From Gnetum montanum (Eukaryota; Streptophyta; Gnetopsida; Gnetales; Gnetaceae), in NCBI GenBank assembly GCA_015680685.1, contig MNCI01017668.1:1-54660 (forward strand): a DNA stretch of 54,660 nt, given 5' to 3'. The position numbers and the translations under genes are program-made. Position 1 is the first letter of the stretch. Each line of letters starts with the position of its first letter. Positions 10,950 through 22,679 of the stretch are shown here, one piece after another. Under the pieces are notes generated by a model. It did not search any database. It saw nothing but the letters and a program-made list of their open reading frames with translations, and was not told where the DNA came from.

Positions 10950-12826
10950 ACCTTGGGTTGCCTTGTGGGTAAGGCAACCTTTGAGGTGTTTTCCTCTTCG
11001 CCAAGCAAGGATTCAATGCGTATACCTCAGACTCTTGAAGATGTAACACCATAGGACAACACCCCTTAGGATGTTCGTATTGGCATATGCCACATTCATC
11101 ATCCTCCTTTGTGTTAGAGTCTATAACCTGTTCTACTATAGCAACTTTGGCTTGACCCTTATGCTGGGCACATTTAGCTTCCTTCTTCCTACACTGTTCA
11201 CGATCATTACCTTGTTCTCTGGACTCTTCTGCAATTTTCAGCATACTTTGGAGTTTTTCATCCAAAGAGTCCCACATCTTATCAATCTTTGCCAATATTT
11301 CATATGAAAATTTTTGTAAGGGCAAGGTTTTTTGGTTCACCACTACTTTCAGTGGTGATTCCTCCTCATCTTCACAAAATTAGACTTCCCTCTTTCTAAT
11401 AGAAAGGTCCTAATTAAACTCTTTTGCACTCTCCTTCTTTCTGAGTTCCCCCTCTTCTTTGGCCCTGAGTTCGAATAATCTTCCCTGGGCATACACACCA
11501 AGGGTCTTCCTAGTTTCAAAGCAGAGCCCATCAATGATATGGCAAAGTTGTGCTTGCTGAGAATAGCCATGACCATGGCATCAGTGTAGCACTAAATAGT
11601 ATCTGCTCATGGCTGCATCCAAGGGTTCATGATTACCTTGCTTCCACCCTTGGATCTGACATCTTAGGTCCAACACCCTGGAGTAAGTTTGATACTTTTC
11701 ATTAAAAATTTCAAGCATCATACTCCATCTTCTAATTGATTCTAGCTCCAAAGATCGGTACCAACTTTCAACTTCCTTGATGAGTGTGCAAGGGAACAAC
11801 TTAAGCTTTTGCCAATCATTGTCAATGTTTTGTAGGGTGCAAGCATCATGAAATGCTTGCAAGTGAGTTTGTGGATTACAATTGTATCCCCCTTCAAATC
11901 TGGGGATGTTGTTCATGTCAATGCATTTGATCTGGCTATCCTTTATGTGCCTGCTAGGTATCTGAATTGCTTCGGTGATATGGAGCATGCTCCAAGTAGC
12001 CAATAATGGCTCATCCGAGTCATAGTCCTGTTGAGCACCATGATGTCTATGATGGTTTCAGCTACCCCTCCTTTCATGATGGTGAGCCTCATGGGATTGG
12101 TTGTGTGTTTCCCCACCCTGGTCCCTTTGATCATTACGACCACCACCTCCTCGCACATTTCTACCATGGTTATGGTCAGAGTCTGAACTGGGTGATGGTA
12201 GAGGGGAGAGAGAGGATGTAGAAGAAGGAGAGGAGTCACCACTGCTTCAGTGTTAATCTCCCCCTTTGCTTTGATGATGGCCTTGATCATCTTGCCCATC
12301 CTTGCTACATGATCCTCCATCCCCTTGATGATCTTGGTCACGTGGAGGCTTGTTTTGGATGATGGACTGAATGATCCACTGTCCTAGAGGAATTTTGGCC
12401 AAATGGGAATCATGAAAGATAGGTTCCCCATCATCCTACAACCCTTGCAAGAATAACGGGTTACTAAACTATTTCCCCTTCATGTGTTCATATTGTTCTA
12501 CCTGCTTTTGGTCTTGTGCTTGTTGGGCCTTAGTGGGATGATAGTCCCAGTAGTCATGGTCCTCCATGATGTATTCCACACTGCGGTCTTGGATGCCTAG
12601 TCTGGCAAGATTTTGGAAAGAGCATTCTAGGGGCCGATCGGTCGGGTGGTAGTATGATGTTGCCTTCCATGTCCCACCATCGTAGATGCTCATCTTGATG
12701 TAGGAATGTGAAGTTAGGAACATATTCATCGGGATGCTTGTATACCACTTGAAATTCTTGTGGCACTGGTGGGTTGGATGCATCTTGCGTGTGAGAAAAA
12801 GACATGTTGGATGTTAGATGATCCAT
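10950..12826 (-). pseudogene. gag of element A
   Basis: Structural nucleocapsid precursor. I chose the ATG at 12826 because elements B and E start with homologous sequence (Q-V-V-Y-x-H-P-D-E-Y). The capsid-like Retrotrans_gag region is at about 11905-11590, with NNIPRFEGGYN, LKLFPCTL and SWYRSLE. A short zinc-knuckle-like motif CGICQYEHPKGC lies at 11056-11094. Between the N-terminus and capsid is a Ser/His/Arg-rich low-complexity stretch with broken frame (about 12340-12010). At least two frameshifts and several stops disrupt it. Confidence 0.82.
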
Positions 12827-12952
12827 TTAATTGGTGTACCTTACTTTTTACTTTAATTCGCCTAGCATGCATAAATGTTACTATCCTGGGTCTGTCCCAA
12901 CGATGTGAATAATAATTTTGCTAAGGTTAAATGGAGCATGTAAGACTAATAG

Positions 12953-12970
12953 TCCTTGGTAATGGCACCA
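12953..12970 (-). promoter_or_regulatory. Primer binding site of element A
   Basis: One base inside the 5' LTR, the minus strand reads TGGTGCCATTACCAAGGA. This differs at a few transition sites from TGGCGCCGTTGCCGGGGA, the intact site seen in element E and known in Athila-type elements as complementary to the 3' end of tRNA-Asp. Confidence 0.8.
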
Positions 12971-12971
12971 A

Positions 12972-13859
12972 TGATGAGCATCTAGGTACCCCTATGTCCA
13001 ATCATACAAATCACGGGCATTCACATGTGACTCAGTCGAATTCCATATATTGTAAGCACTTTGCATACACTAGACCCTAACCAGCAAAACCTTGTGTTAG
13101 AACAGTCATTGTCTTCCCAACCTCACTTGTGATGTTCTAGTGGTGATGGTTAAGTAAGATTGAGGAAACTGATTTTTATGGCTTTTTACTTTATCTTTTG
13201 GCATCTAATTAAGGTATGGAAAGTAAAGAATGAAATACTATCTAATCTATAATTATCCTAATCTATATCTTAACTATTCCTAGCATAAGTATCTGATCCC
13301 ATCTTCTGGGTACGTCCTGAGCATCCCCTAACCACTACTGGGTTACTAGAAGTTAAGCATCACTAGGTTGCTAAGCGTTGGGTTTACGTTCGAGATGGTC
13401 GTACTTATGGTTTCTATGAACTATGAACGAGCGATAGCGATTAAAATAATAATAAGAGAAATTTAAGTAATTATCAAAGCATAAAAATATTAAGCTATTA
13501 AATGCATTAAATGACTAAGTCCAAATGCTGCAAGGAATGCTTAAAAGCTCGTCTTTATTGCCGTTCATGCCAATGGGCTCAGATACATCAACACTCAAAT
13601 AAAGTGCTAGACACCTTTCTTACACCTACTGTGGGTAGTTGGAAAATATTCTAACTCTCACAGGAACAAACTATAAGAGCTTTGCTACAACTGAAAAAAA
13701 GGTACCTAAGTGAGGTGGAAGCCTTCCTATTTATAGGCCGGAATAGGCTTTGTGTAAACAGGGCCACGTCGATGCATGGAAGGATGCGTTGATGCGACCG
13801 TGTATATGCAGCCCCATATATGTGGCCTAGTCGACACATCGACTAATGACACTTCATCA
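12972..13859 (-). repeat. 5' LTR of element A
   Basis: 888 bp, equal in length to the 5' LTR of B. It begins TGATGAG and ends TTCATCA on the plus strand. A TATA box (CTATAAATA, minus strand) is at about 13728-13736. U3 lies to the right, U5 to the left next to the primer site. Confidence 0.92.
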
Positions 13860-13864
13860 TTTGG
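13860..13864. repeat. Target site duplication of element A, right copy (TTTGG)
   Basis: Identical to 692-696 and directly abutting the CA end of the 5' LTR. Confidence 0.9.
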
Positions 13865-14749
13865 TAACAAGATCCATGCCTAGCAAATGTCTTCTTCAAA
13901 TCTATCATCTGTTAGAGAAACTTTCAAATTGTGGAGGTTCTTGATGTTACAGCAGATTTTGTTATGAAGTTTAGACTTTTTAGTCTTCAAACTATTGGCT
14001 TTCACTGACACATACAAATTTAAGGGTTTCTAATTTTTTCTGTCTAACATGTGCTTACTTTTCTCTTTCAACAATGATCATGTTTTTCCTCTAAATTATT
14101 TACTATCATCCCTATTTTTGTCATGCATCTAGCTTCAAAGGCACATTGGTGAGGGATGAAATTCCCTAAAAGTGCTTTGTGCTACTTCCAATGTCTATCA
14201 TTTTTGCCTTATTTGCAGTTTATTTTTAGTAGTTTCTTCAATGTTTTGTAGTATCTTTACCTTTTTTAAATTTTGTTCAATCTTTGCGAATTCTCTTTAG
14301 TCATTGTATGCAATCCACATAAAAATTAGAATGTATTTTAAAGTTTAGTTTCATTGAGACATGAAATGAATGTAGTTAGTGGTATTAGTATCTAACACAA
14401 TTATACAAAATGAGTGTTTACTAATTCTTTAGTATTATTCAAAAAATAAATAAAGATGTGTGATTGAGTTNTCTCATTGACATGGAACTTTTCAATCAAG
14501 AGTCTTACCACTAAGCTAATATCTCATTGTTGAAATTAGAACTTTGTAACTTGGTATTATCCCCTAGAATTTGCTTGACTATTTTTATTCATTTATATAA
14601 ATATAAATAATAGAGATGCAATGATATTATTTTAAATTATTTTATGAACATTGAAATATACTTTAAATTTTAGTTTCATTGAGACATGGAATCAACATAG
14701 TTAATATTAGTATCTAATAAAAATACACAAAATGAATATTAACTAATCC
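13865..14749. other. AT-rich flank with local duplication; one ambiguous base
   Basis: No gene is seen. About 14325-14465 and 14640-14754 are diverged copies of one segment sharing 'tagtttcattgagacatg'. The second copy continues at 45081 after the nested insertions, with 'tattattcaaaaaa'. An ambiguous base n is at 14471. Confidence 0.65.
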
Positions 14750-14754
14750 ATTTG
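14750..14754. repeat. Target site duplication of solo LTR D, left copy (ATTTG)
   Basis: ATTTG abuts the TGATGAAG start of LTR D. The same bases at 45076-45080 follow its CATCA end, 30 kb away. Confidence 0.85.
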
Positions 14755-15445
14755 TGATGAAGTCCAAGTTAGTCAACTATGTCAACACAACCTAGTCAAT
14801 GCATTGGTGTATATGCATTAACACTAACCCTCCATAAGGCTATAAATATGTGAGCACCTACCATTTATTCAGCACCATTTGGTCAATAGTGTAGTCAAAC
14901 TCTTGCAGTTTTCTTTCGTAATCTTAGTAAACAACCAATGAGTTCCCATGACATGGATTTGAGTCAATTGTATGACATCTTATTCGAGTGGCATTCTAGT
15001 TGGACACATTACATGAATGATAATAAGATCAAGATTGGTTCATATTCATTGTAGCACTTTGAGTTAGAATAGATTTACTTTCATTGTAATTTACTTTCTA
15101 AGTACTTAGTTAATATTTACATTTTTATGTACATTAATCAATTGGTGAAATCACCGCGACTAGATTCAAGCGTAAACATGTATTTACTTAGTAACCCCAA
15201 TAACGTTAATGCTTGGTTCGCCTAGTAGCATAACACTTGGTAATTGCAGCAGTAGGTACATGAGTTTAGGATGTGTATAACAATCTGGGAATGAACACTC
15301 ATCAACCTTAGGGCAGTATAGGATTTATCCTTTTGTTATTACTTAGATTAATTAAATAATTAGTTACAATGTTTTTATATAGCTTAACCATAGCTACACA
15401 ACATCAATAATCATATGCCTTACTTTGGAATAAACTGTATGTGAT
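14755..15445 (+). mobile_element. Solo LTR D, left part (691 bp)
   Basis: Starts TGATGAAG like the LTRs of A and B and has a TATA box (TATAAATA, 14841-14848), but its body is clearly diverged, so it is a related but separate family. It stops at the duplication GTGAT where element B is inserted and resumes at 44921. Together the parts make about 846 bp, a normal LTR length for this group. No internal region lies next to either end, so this is a solo LTR left by LTR-LTR recombination. Confidence 0.82.
15441..15445. repeat. Target site duplication of element B, left copy (GTGAT)
   Basis: GTGAT abuts the 5' LTR of B inside LTR D; it is repeated at 44916-44920. Confidence 0.82.
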
Positions 15446-16333
15446 TGATGAAGTGCTAAACGGTCGATGCGTTTACTAGGCCACGTATACGGGACCCCAT
15501 ATACACGGCTGTGTCAATGTGGCCCCGTCGATGCATCCTTCCATGTGTCGGCATGGCCCTGTTTATGTGGTGCCTATTTTGGCCTATAAATAAGTGGGCT
15601 CGTGCTACACTTAGGTACCTTTTTGTTAGTTGTAGCGAAGCTCTTGCAGTTTATTTCCATGAGAGTTAGAATATTTTCCAATTGCTCGTAGTAGGTGTAA
15701 GAAAGGTGTCCGACTCTTTATTCGAGTACTGATGTATCTGAGCCCATTGGCGTAAACAACAATAAAGACTAGCTTTTCAAGCATTCCTTGCAGCATTTGG
15801 ACTTAGTCATTTAATGCATTTAATAATTTAATATTTTTATGCTTTGATAATTACTTAAGTTTCCGTTGTTGTTATTTCCATCACTTTCACTCTTTTATAG
15901 TTTATAAAACCGTAAGTACAACCATCTTGAACGTGAACCTAGCACTTGGCAACCCAGTGATGCTTAACGTCTGGTAACCCAGTACTGGTTAGGGGATGCT
16001 CAGGATGTACCTGGAAGATGGGATCAAATACTTATGCTAGGGATAGTTAAGATATAGATTTGGATAATTATAGATTACATAATATTCTAGCCTTAATTAG
16101 ACGCCAAGAGATAAAGTAAAAAGCCATAAAAATCATGTGCCTCAATCTCACTTAACCATCGCGATCAGAACATCACAAGTGAGTTTGGGAAGATAGCGAC
16201 TATTCTAATGCAAGGTTTTGTTGGTTAGGGTCTAGTGTATGAAAAGTGCTTATAGTCTACGGAATTTGATCGAGTCATGTGTGAACGCTCGTGATTCGTA
16301 TGGTTGGTTGTAGGGGTACCTAGCTGCTCATCA
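15446..16333 (+). repeat. 5' LTR of element B
   Basis: 888 bp, TGATGAAG...CTCATCA. U3 carries the palindrome-like GTATACGGGACCCCATATAC (15485-15504) and a TATA box CTATAAATA (15584-15592). Confidence 0.92.
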
Positions 16334-16334
16334 T

Positions 16335-16352
16335 TGGTGCCATTGTCGGGGA
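16335..16352 (+). promoter_or_regulatory. Primer binding site of element B
   Basis: TGGTGCCATTGTCGGGGA, one base after the LTR. It differs by three transitions from the intact tRNA-Asp-type site in element E. Confidence 0.82.
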
Positions 16353-16478
16353 CTATTAGTCTTGCATGGGCCATCTAACCTTAGCAAAATTATCATTAAT
16401 GTCATTGGAATGGACCTAGGATAGTAAAATTTACACACACTAGGCAGACTAAGTAAAAAATTAAAGTACACTAATTAA

Positions 16479-18960
16479 ATGGATCATCTAACATCCAAAA
16501 TGTCTTCTTCTCACAACTAAGATGGATCCAACCCACTAGTGCCACAAGAATGTTGGGTGGTATACAAGAATCCTAATGAATATGTCTTTGACTTCACCTT
16601 CATCCTACATTAGGATGAGCATATATGATGGAAGGACATGGAAGGAAACATCATACTACCACCTGACCGATCGACTCTTGGAATGCTATTCCACAATCTT
16701 GCCAAACTAGGCATTTACGACCATGGTGTGGAGTACGTCATGGAGGACCATGACTACCAAGACTATCGTCCTATTGAGGCCTAATGAGAACAATACTAGC
16801 AGTAGGTAGAACGATATAAACACATGAAGGGGAAACATTTCAGTAACCCCTTATTCTTGCAAGGGCTGCAGGACAATGGGGAACCTATCTTTCATGATTT
16901 CCATTCAACCGAACTTCCTCTGGGGCATCAGATCATCCAATCCATTATCCAGAACAAGCAACCAAGTGACTAAGATCCCAAGGGGGATGGAGGGTCATGT
17001 AGGTGAAGTCACAGCTGAAGCAAGGATGGGCAGAATGATCGAGGCCATCATCAGAGTAGAGGGGGAGATCGACACCAGGATGGTGGTGATTCCTCTCTCT
17101 CTTCTCCATCCTCTCACTCCCCTCCACCTTCATCTAGTTCAGACTCTGATCGTAATCATGGTAGAAGTGAGCAAGGTGATGGTGGTCGTAAGGACTGAAG
17201 GAAATGGCATGAGGAAGCATATGACCACTCACGCAAGGCTCACCATCATGAGAGGAGGGGTAGCTAAAATTGTCATAGACATTGGGGTCCTCAGCAAGAC
17301 TATGACTTAGATGAGCCATTGTTGGCTACTCAGAGTAGGCTCCAAATCATCGAGGCAGTTTATATACCTAGCAAGCACTTGAAGGATAGTTGAATCAAAT
17401 GCATAAACATGAACAACATCCTCATATTTGAAGGGAAATACAATTTTCATCCACAAACTCACCTGTAGGAATTCCATGATGCTTGCACCCTACAAAATAT
17501 TGATAATAATTGGTAGAAGCTTAAGCTTTTTCCTCGTACACTCATCAAGGAAACATAAAGTTGGTACCAGTCTTTGGAACTGAAATTAATCAGAAGATGG
17601 AGTACGATCCTAGAGATTTTCAATGACAAGTATCAAACTTATTCTAGGGTGGCAAATTTGAGATGTCAAATCTAAGGCTGGAAGTAAGGAAATCATGAAC
17701 CCTTGGGTGTAGCCATGAGTAGGTACTATTCATTGTTACATCGGTGCCCTAGTTAAGGCTACTCTCAGTAGGCATAGCTTCGCCATATCATTGATGGGCT
17801 CTGCTTTGAAACTAGAAAGACCCTTGGCATGTACGCCTAGGGATGATTATCAGAACTGAGGGTCCATCAACTATAGCACCTCATTGAGCAAGTGGCCAAA
17901 GAAAAGGGGGAACTCAAAAAGAAGGAGAGTGCATAGGAGTTTAATTAGGATCCCTCCATCAAAAAGAGGGAGGTCTGATTTTGTGAAGAGGAGGAATCAC
18001 CTCTAGATGCAGTGGTGAACCAAAAAACCTTGCCCCTAAAAAAATTTGCCTTTGAAATATCAACAAAGGTTGACAAGATGTGGGACTCTCTTGATGAAAG
18101 ATTTCAAAGTGTTCTAAAAATTACAGAGGAGTCTAGAGAGCAAGGTAATGATCGTGATCAGCATAGGAAGAAGGAAGCTGAACGTGCCCACCACAAGGGT
18201 AAGGGAAAAGTTGTTGTAGCTGAATGGATTGCAGAGTCTAACATAGAGGAGGATGATGACTACGACATATGCCAATACGAACATCCTAAGGGGTGTTGTC
18301 CCATGTTGTTGAATCTACAAGAGTCTAGGATGTATGCATTGAACCCTCATTTGGCAAAGAGGAAAACACCCTGAAGGTTGCCTTACCCACAAAGTAATCC
18401 TAGGAAATTCCACCAGCAGTAAGGATATTATCCAAGTGGAGTACCACCGTAACCTTATGAGCACTTCTAGTAGTGGTAGTACCCACAAGCATGGGGGATG
18501 CCACCCCTAAGGTAGCAGTATCCTTACCAATAGTCAAATCCCTATGGGTACTACATTTAGCAACTGGTCTCTCCATGGAACTCTTCTAGTCATGCAGCCT
18601 TTCAGAATTACTACCACCCCCTGGAATATTTTCGATCTCAGTCTCCATCACCCAGGGGTGAAAGCCCACATCTCTACTATCCTCCATCACCTTCTCTTGT
18701 CACTCCTTCTCCACAACATCAAACTCAACTACCACTTGCTCCACCTATGTAGGGGGCGGTACCGCCACAGCCACAACAATAAAATGCTACAAGGGCTGTC
18801 AACCTACAATCGACACCTCAACCAAGTGGATCGGAACCCAAACCAAGAAAACATCCCTTTTTTCAGCCCAATAATCTAAGCATGCCCTCACATACACCTG
18901 TGGCTAGTGCCTTTGAACCTCAAAGCACCTCCACTATTCCACTACTCAAGCATCCTTCAA
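16479..18960 (+). pseudogene. gag of element B
   Basis: The start matches A (ATG at 16479, MDHLTS). The capsid-like region is at about 17405-17760, with MNNILIFEGKYNF, LKLFPRTL and SWYQSLE. The nucleocapsid part is at about 18012-18374. The knuckle (18261-18299) reads YDICQYEHPKGC and has lost the first Cys that A and E keep. A Pro/Gln/Tyr-rich linker (about 18400-18960) leads to the protease. More than a dozen in-frame stops make it inactive. Confidence 0.8.
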
Positions 18961-18989
18961 ACTAAACATCCTCTAATGTACAAACAATC

Positions 18990-19520
18990 ATGCTCACGCA
19001 TGTTGTGACCAACTGGATAAAGGTAGTGCATCTTCCCCAAAAATTGACTAATCTAGGAAGCCCCCTCATCTATCTTCAGGTGACAAAGAATGATCCATGT
19101 AAAGCTCTTCTGGACTCGGGGATGGGTGTCAATTTTATTTCACATGACATGTACAAGACCTGGAACCTGCCCCCATTAAAGAAGAGCAACATTCAGCTCG
19201 AGCTAGTAGACTAATCCATCACTGTTCCCTTGGAATTGATGGAGGACATTGTGACCACTATTTGTGGGTGGTCCTATCCTGCTAATTTATTTGTCATCCG
19301 TGTGGAGAATTGCAAGGGGAACTTTCCTATCATAATGGGAAGAGCCTGGCTGAGCACGGTGGATGCAAGACTAGGACTTCAAGATCTTTCCCTTGAAATT
19401 TCAAAGGAAAATCCTTTTGGAAAGATTGAGAAGAAGCACGTTCCACGCATCGTGTACAGTGACTCTGGGAGCAATTGTGTGCAGCAATTATGGTTTGCCA
19501 AGTAGACATCCATTCAGGCA
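18990..19520 (+). pseudogene. Aspartic protease of element B
   Basis: The active-site loop ALLDSGMGVNFIS is at about 19104-19142, with Asp-Ser-Gly at 19113-19121, the canonical triplet that A and E have lost. The second lobe motif IIMGRAWLSTVDARLGL is near 19330-19380. One in-frame stop (about 19213) separates the two halves. The domain is followed by a linker of about 500 bases before RT. Confidence 0.84.
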
Positions 19521-19979
19521 TGTAGTTGATGTACTGAAGAATCACCAGTCCAACAATGCCTGTATGTAGCAGCTACAAATCAAGAAGGCACCCAATGGCT
19601 GATCACTAATATAGCTAGTAGCACCTTATGCATGGAAAAATATGAGGGGCTTGTATTAGCCTACATAGAAAGCATGGATAATTTGGAAGAGGTTCATCAA
19701 CAAGTATCCACTGTTGATGACCATGATGATTAGGGAAAGCTACAAATCTCTGAAAGCTTCAAACAAGAGCCCTTGGAGCTCAAATCCTTACTGACCCACT
19801 AAGAATATGCATTTTTGCATAATGGAAAATTGGTAATTATCAATGCCACCCTTACTCTTGAACAAAAGAAAAGGATGTTGTAGGTGGTGAACAAATGGGA
19901 TGCTACTTTTTCATGGTCATATATTGAGCTAACCGGAGTTGATCCCAGGGTCTACCAACATTGGATTTATATTAACCCC

Positions 19980-20740
19980 TCCATGAAGCCATGATGTTAA
20001 CCACAAAGGCAATTGAACCCCAAATTGAAGAAAGTTTTCAAAGATGAAATTGAGTAGTTGCTAAAAGTGATGTTCATCTATTCCATTACCGATAGTGAAT
20101 TGGTCAGCCCACTAATTATTGTGCCCAAGAAGGGTGGAAAATGGAGGGTCTGTATAGATTTCTGATTGCTCAACATGGCTACCTTCAAAGATCACTTCCC
20201 ACTTCCATTTGTGGACCAGGTGTTGGATACCATTGCAGGGCATCATTATTATAGCTTTTTGGATGGTTATAGTGGCTATAACCAAATCCAAATTGCACTA
20301 GAGGACTAGACCAAGACAACTTTCACAAGTCCCTAGGGGACTTTCGCATATAAGAAGATGCCTTTTGGCCTATGTAATGTGCCTGCAACTTTTCAACACC
20401 TTGTCCTCAGCATCTTCTAGCAGCAAATTGGCAATGGGGTAGAAGTCTTCATGGATGACTTCTCTACCTATGGGGCCACATTTGATGAAGCCTTGGACCA
20501 CCTTGAGAAAGTTCTAAAAAGATGTGTGGACATGAATCTATGGCTTAACTAGCAGAAAAGCCACTTAATGGTCCAAGAGGGCATTGTATCTCATAGAGAG
20601 GGATTAGCATGGATCCTAAAAGGATCAAGGTCATCCAAGGAATCACCCAACAACCAAGCACTATAAAAGATGTTCGGTCATTCCTTGGCCACACTGGTTA
20701 CTACTGATGCTTCATCGAAAATTTCTCAAAGATTTCCAAG
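19980..20740 (+). pseudogene. Reverse transcriptase of element B
   Basis: Motifs in order: KKGGKWRVCIDF (about 20130-20165), YYSFLDGYSGYNQI (about 20248-20290), MPFGLCNVPATFQ (about 20360-20398), and VEVFMDDFSTYG with FMDD at 20448-20459. A frameshift lies near 20597, where 'ctcatagagaggg' has lost bases relative to A ('ctcaccaacagag'), and the FLGH motif continues in another frame. Several TAG/TGA stops replace codons intact in A or E. Confidence 0.86.
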
Positions 20741-20743
20741 CCA

Positions 20744-21290
20744 TTGGTGGAACTCACAAAGAAAGATGCTCTGTTCATCTTGACCAAGGAATGTGAATTT
20801 GCATTCCAAATGCTTAAACAAAAACTTGTAGAGACTCTAGTTCTAAGAGCACCTAATTGGTCCAGGCCCTTCCACATCATGATAGATGCATCCAATTATG
20901 CCTTGGGAGCTGTGCTTACACAGTGTGATGATAAAAAACGTCCATACTATATTCACTATGCAAGCCGTAGCATTGTGGGTGCTCAGCTTAACTACACCAC
21001 CACTGAAAAGGAGTCTACAGTGGTGGTGTTTGCCTTGGAAAAATTCTGACACTATGTGCTTAGATACAAGGTGTTCATGCATACTAACCATAGTGCTATC
21101 TGGTTCCTGATGAAAAAACCAATAGTGAGCCCTCGCATCATCCGGTGGCTGGTGATTCTTTAGGAATTTGACCTCACTATGGTACATCAGAAGGGGACTG
21201 AGATTGTGGTTGCTAACCATTTGTCTCAGTTGTGATGGGATGACATAGAAGAGGAGGAGCTCCTCTCCGACCAATTTCCAGATGAACTCC
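20744..21290 (+). pseudogene. RNase H of element B
   Basis: IMIDASNYALGAVLTQ (about 20880-20925) retains the first catalytic Asp. TTTEKESTVVVFALEKF follows (about 21000-21048), then a stop and the VVANHLSQL-like end near 21230. About 100 residues at the N-terminal side form an uninterrupted frame, the best preserved part of B pol. Confidence 0.84.
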
Positions 21291-21419
21291 TCTTCGCGGG
21301 TGCGGTCGATTTACAAGTGCCCAAAGCGTCACCTTCGTTCAGCCACTTCCTCACCTATCTCATGACTTAGGAGTTGCCAAAGGAGTGGGACCATCAACAA
21401 AAACAACAGTTTCTCCATA

Positions 21420-22679
21420 AGGCCAAGTACTTCATGGAAATCAATGGCCACCTTTACAAGGTGTGCACAGATGGCCTGGTTTGATGGTGTATCCCTGATG
21501 ACAATACACTGTGCATCCTCCAAGATGCTCATGAGGGCCCTTGTGGGGGCCACTATGCTGGATGCACACAACCATTAAAATCTTGCTTGTAGGATATTGC
21601 TGGCTCACAATTTTCAAGAATGCACAATGGTTTGCCCTCTCTTGCGAATGATGCTAGAGAGACGGTGGGATGACTGCACGATTGGAGAGACCTCAATAGT
21701 GGATCCAACCATTGGAGCCCTTCGACATTTGGAGCATCGATTTCATGGGACCCATCACACCCCTATTCAATGGAAAGGAATATATCATCGTAGATATGGA
21801 CTACTACACAAAGTAGGTGGAGGTGGTAGCTATCTTCGATTATTTCTCAAACACCGCTACATGATTTGTCCAATAGCAAATCGTCAACAAGTTTGGAGTG
21901 CCACGTGCACTCATCTCAAACAATGGGACCCATTTCACTGGTGTCACTTTTTGAAAATTCATGCAACACTTGGGGGTCATCCATAAATTCATAACACCCT
22001 ATCCCCCCCAAGCCAACAGGCAGGCCGAAGTCACCAATAGGAAGATCACCAAGATCCTCACTTGAACCATCACCAAATATAGGAGGGATTGGAGCACCAA
22101 ACTTAACGATGTCCTCTGGGCCTATTTCTTCACTTGGAAACTTCCTATAGGTTACTCTCCCTATGAATTAGTGTATGGTAAGCTACTGAAACTTCCGATC
22201 CAAGCAGAACTCCAACCACTATCCATAGCCAATGACTTAGGTATTGACCTACCTCTAGCACAACATGAATGACTTATCAACCTAAGTGTGCTAGACGAGA
22301 ATCGATTAGTGGCCCTGTCTTCAAATGAGATCCACAAGGCCTACAATAAAAAACATCATGTCTTAGGATTTGAAAGGTCACATTTAGATGTGGAGACAAA
22401 GTGTTGTATTGGAACCCCACACATGTAACACAACTGACCAAGTTTCAAACACGATGGGAGGGAACTTACATTGTCTTCAAAAACTTCCCATCCGAGGCCT
22501 TGCTTATCCAGAAACCTGAGGACCCCACAAGAATGCAGTTGGTCAATCGACAACAACTAAAACCTTTCTATGAACTCCATCTAACTAGTGCTACCGCCTC
22601 ATCATCACCAGGGCAACCGCGTTCCATCTTTCACATCTCCTCCTTTCCACCCAATCATGGGGGAGATCGTCATCCATGA
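21420..22679 (+). pseudogene. Integrase of element B
   Basis: A His/Cys-type region with frame shifts precedes the core. Core motifs are SIDFMGP (about 21737), SNNGTHF (about 21920, where the second catalytic Asp is Asn) and RQAEVTN (about 22020, with the catalytic Glu kept). The C-terminal part VLYWNPTHV (about 22401) runs to the stop at 22677-22679 and includes a Pro-rich tail ending GGDRHP. It has no chromodomain. Confidence 0.84.

Larger units (their letters stand above)
697..13859 (-). mobile_element. Element A: Athila-like Ty3/gypsy LTR retrotransposon, complete but decayed
   Basis: A 13.2-kb element in minus orientation, bounded by LTRs that begin TG and end CA and by a perfect TTTGG duplication. 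In element order it has the 5' LTR, a tRNA-Asp-type primer site, gag, protease, reverse transcriptase, RNase H, integrase, a non-coding spacer, ORF3, a purine tract and the 3' LTR. Lineage clues are the FMDDF reverse transcriptase motif, the RNase H end resembling ENVVADHLSQL, and the absence of a chromodomain. It belongs to the same family as element B, since LTR and internal regions align by eye throughout. Many stops and frameshifts make it inactive. The two LTRs differ at roughly one site in ten by eye, suggesting an old insertion. Confidence 0.92.
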
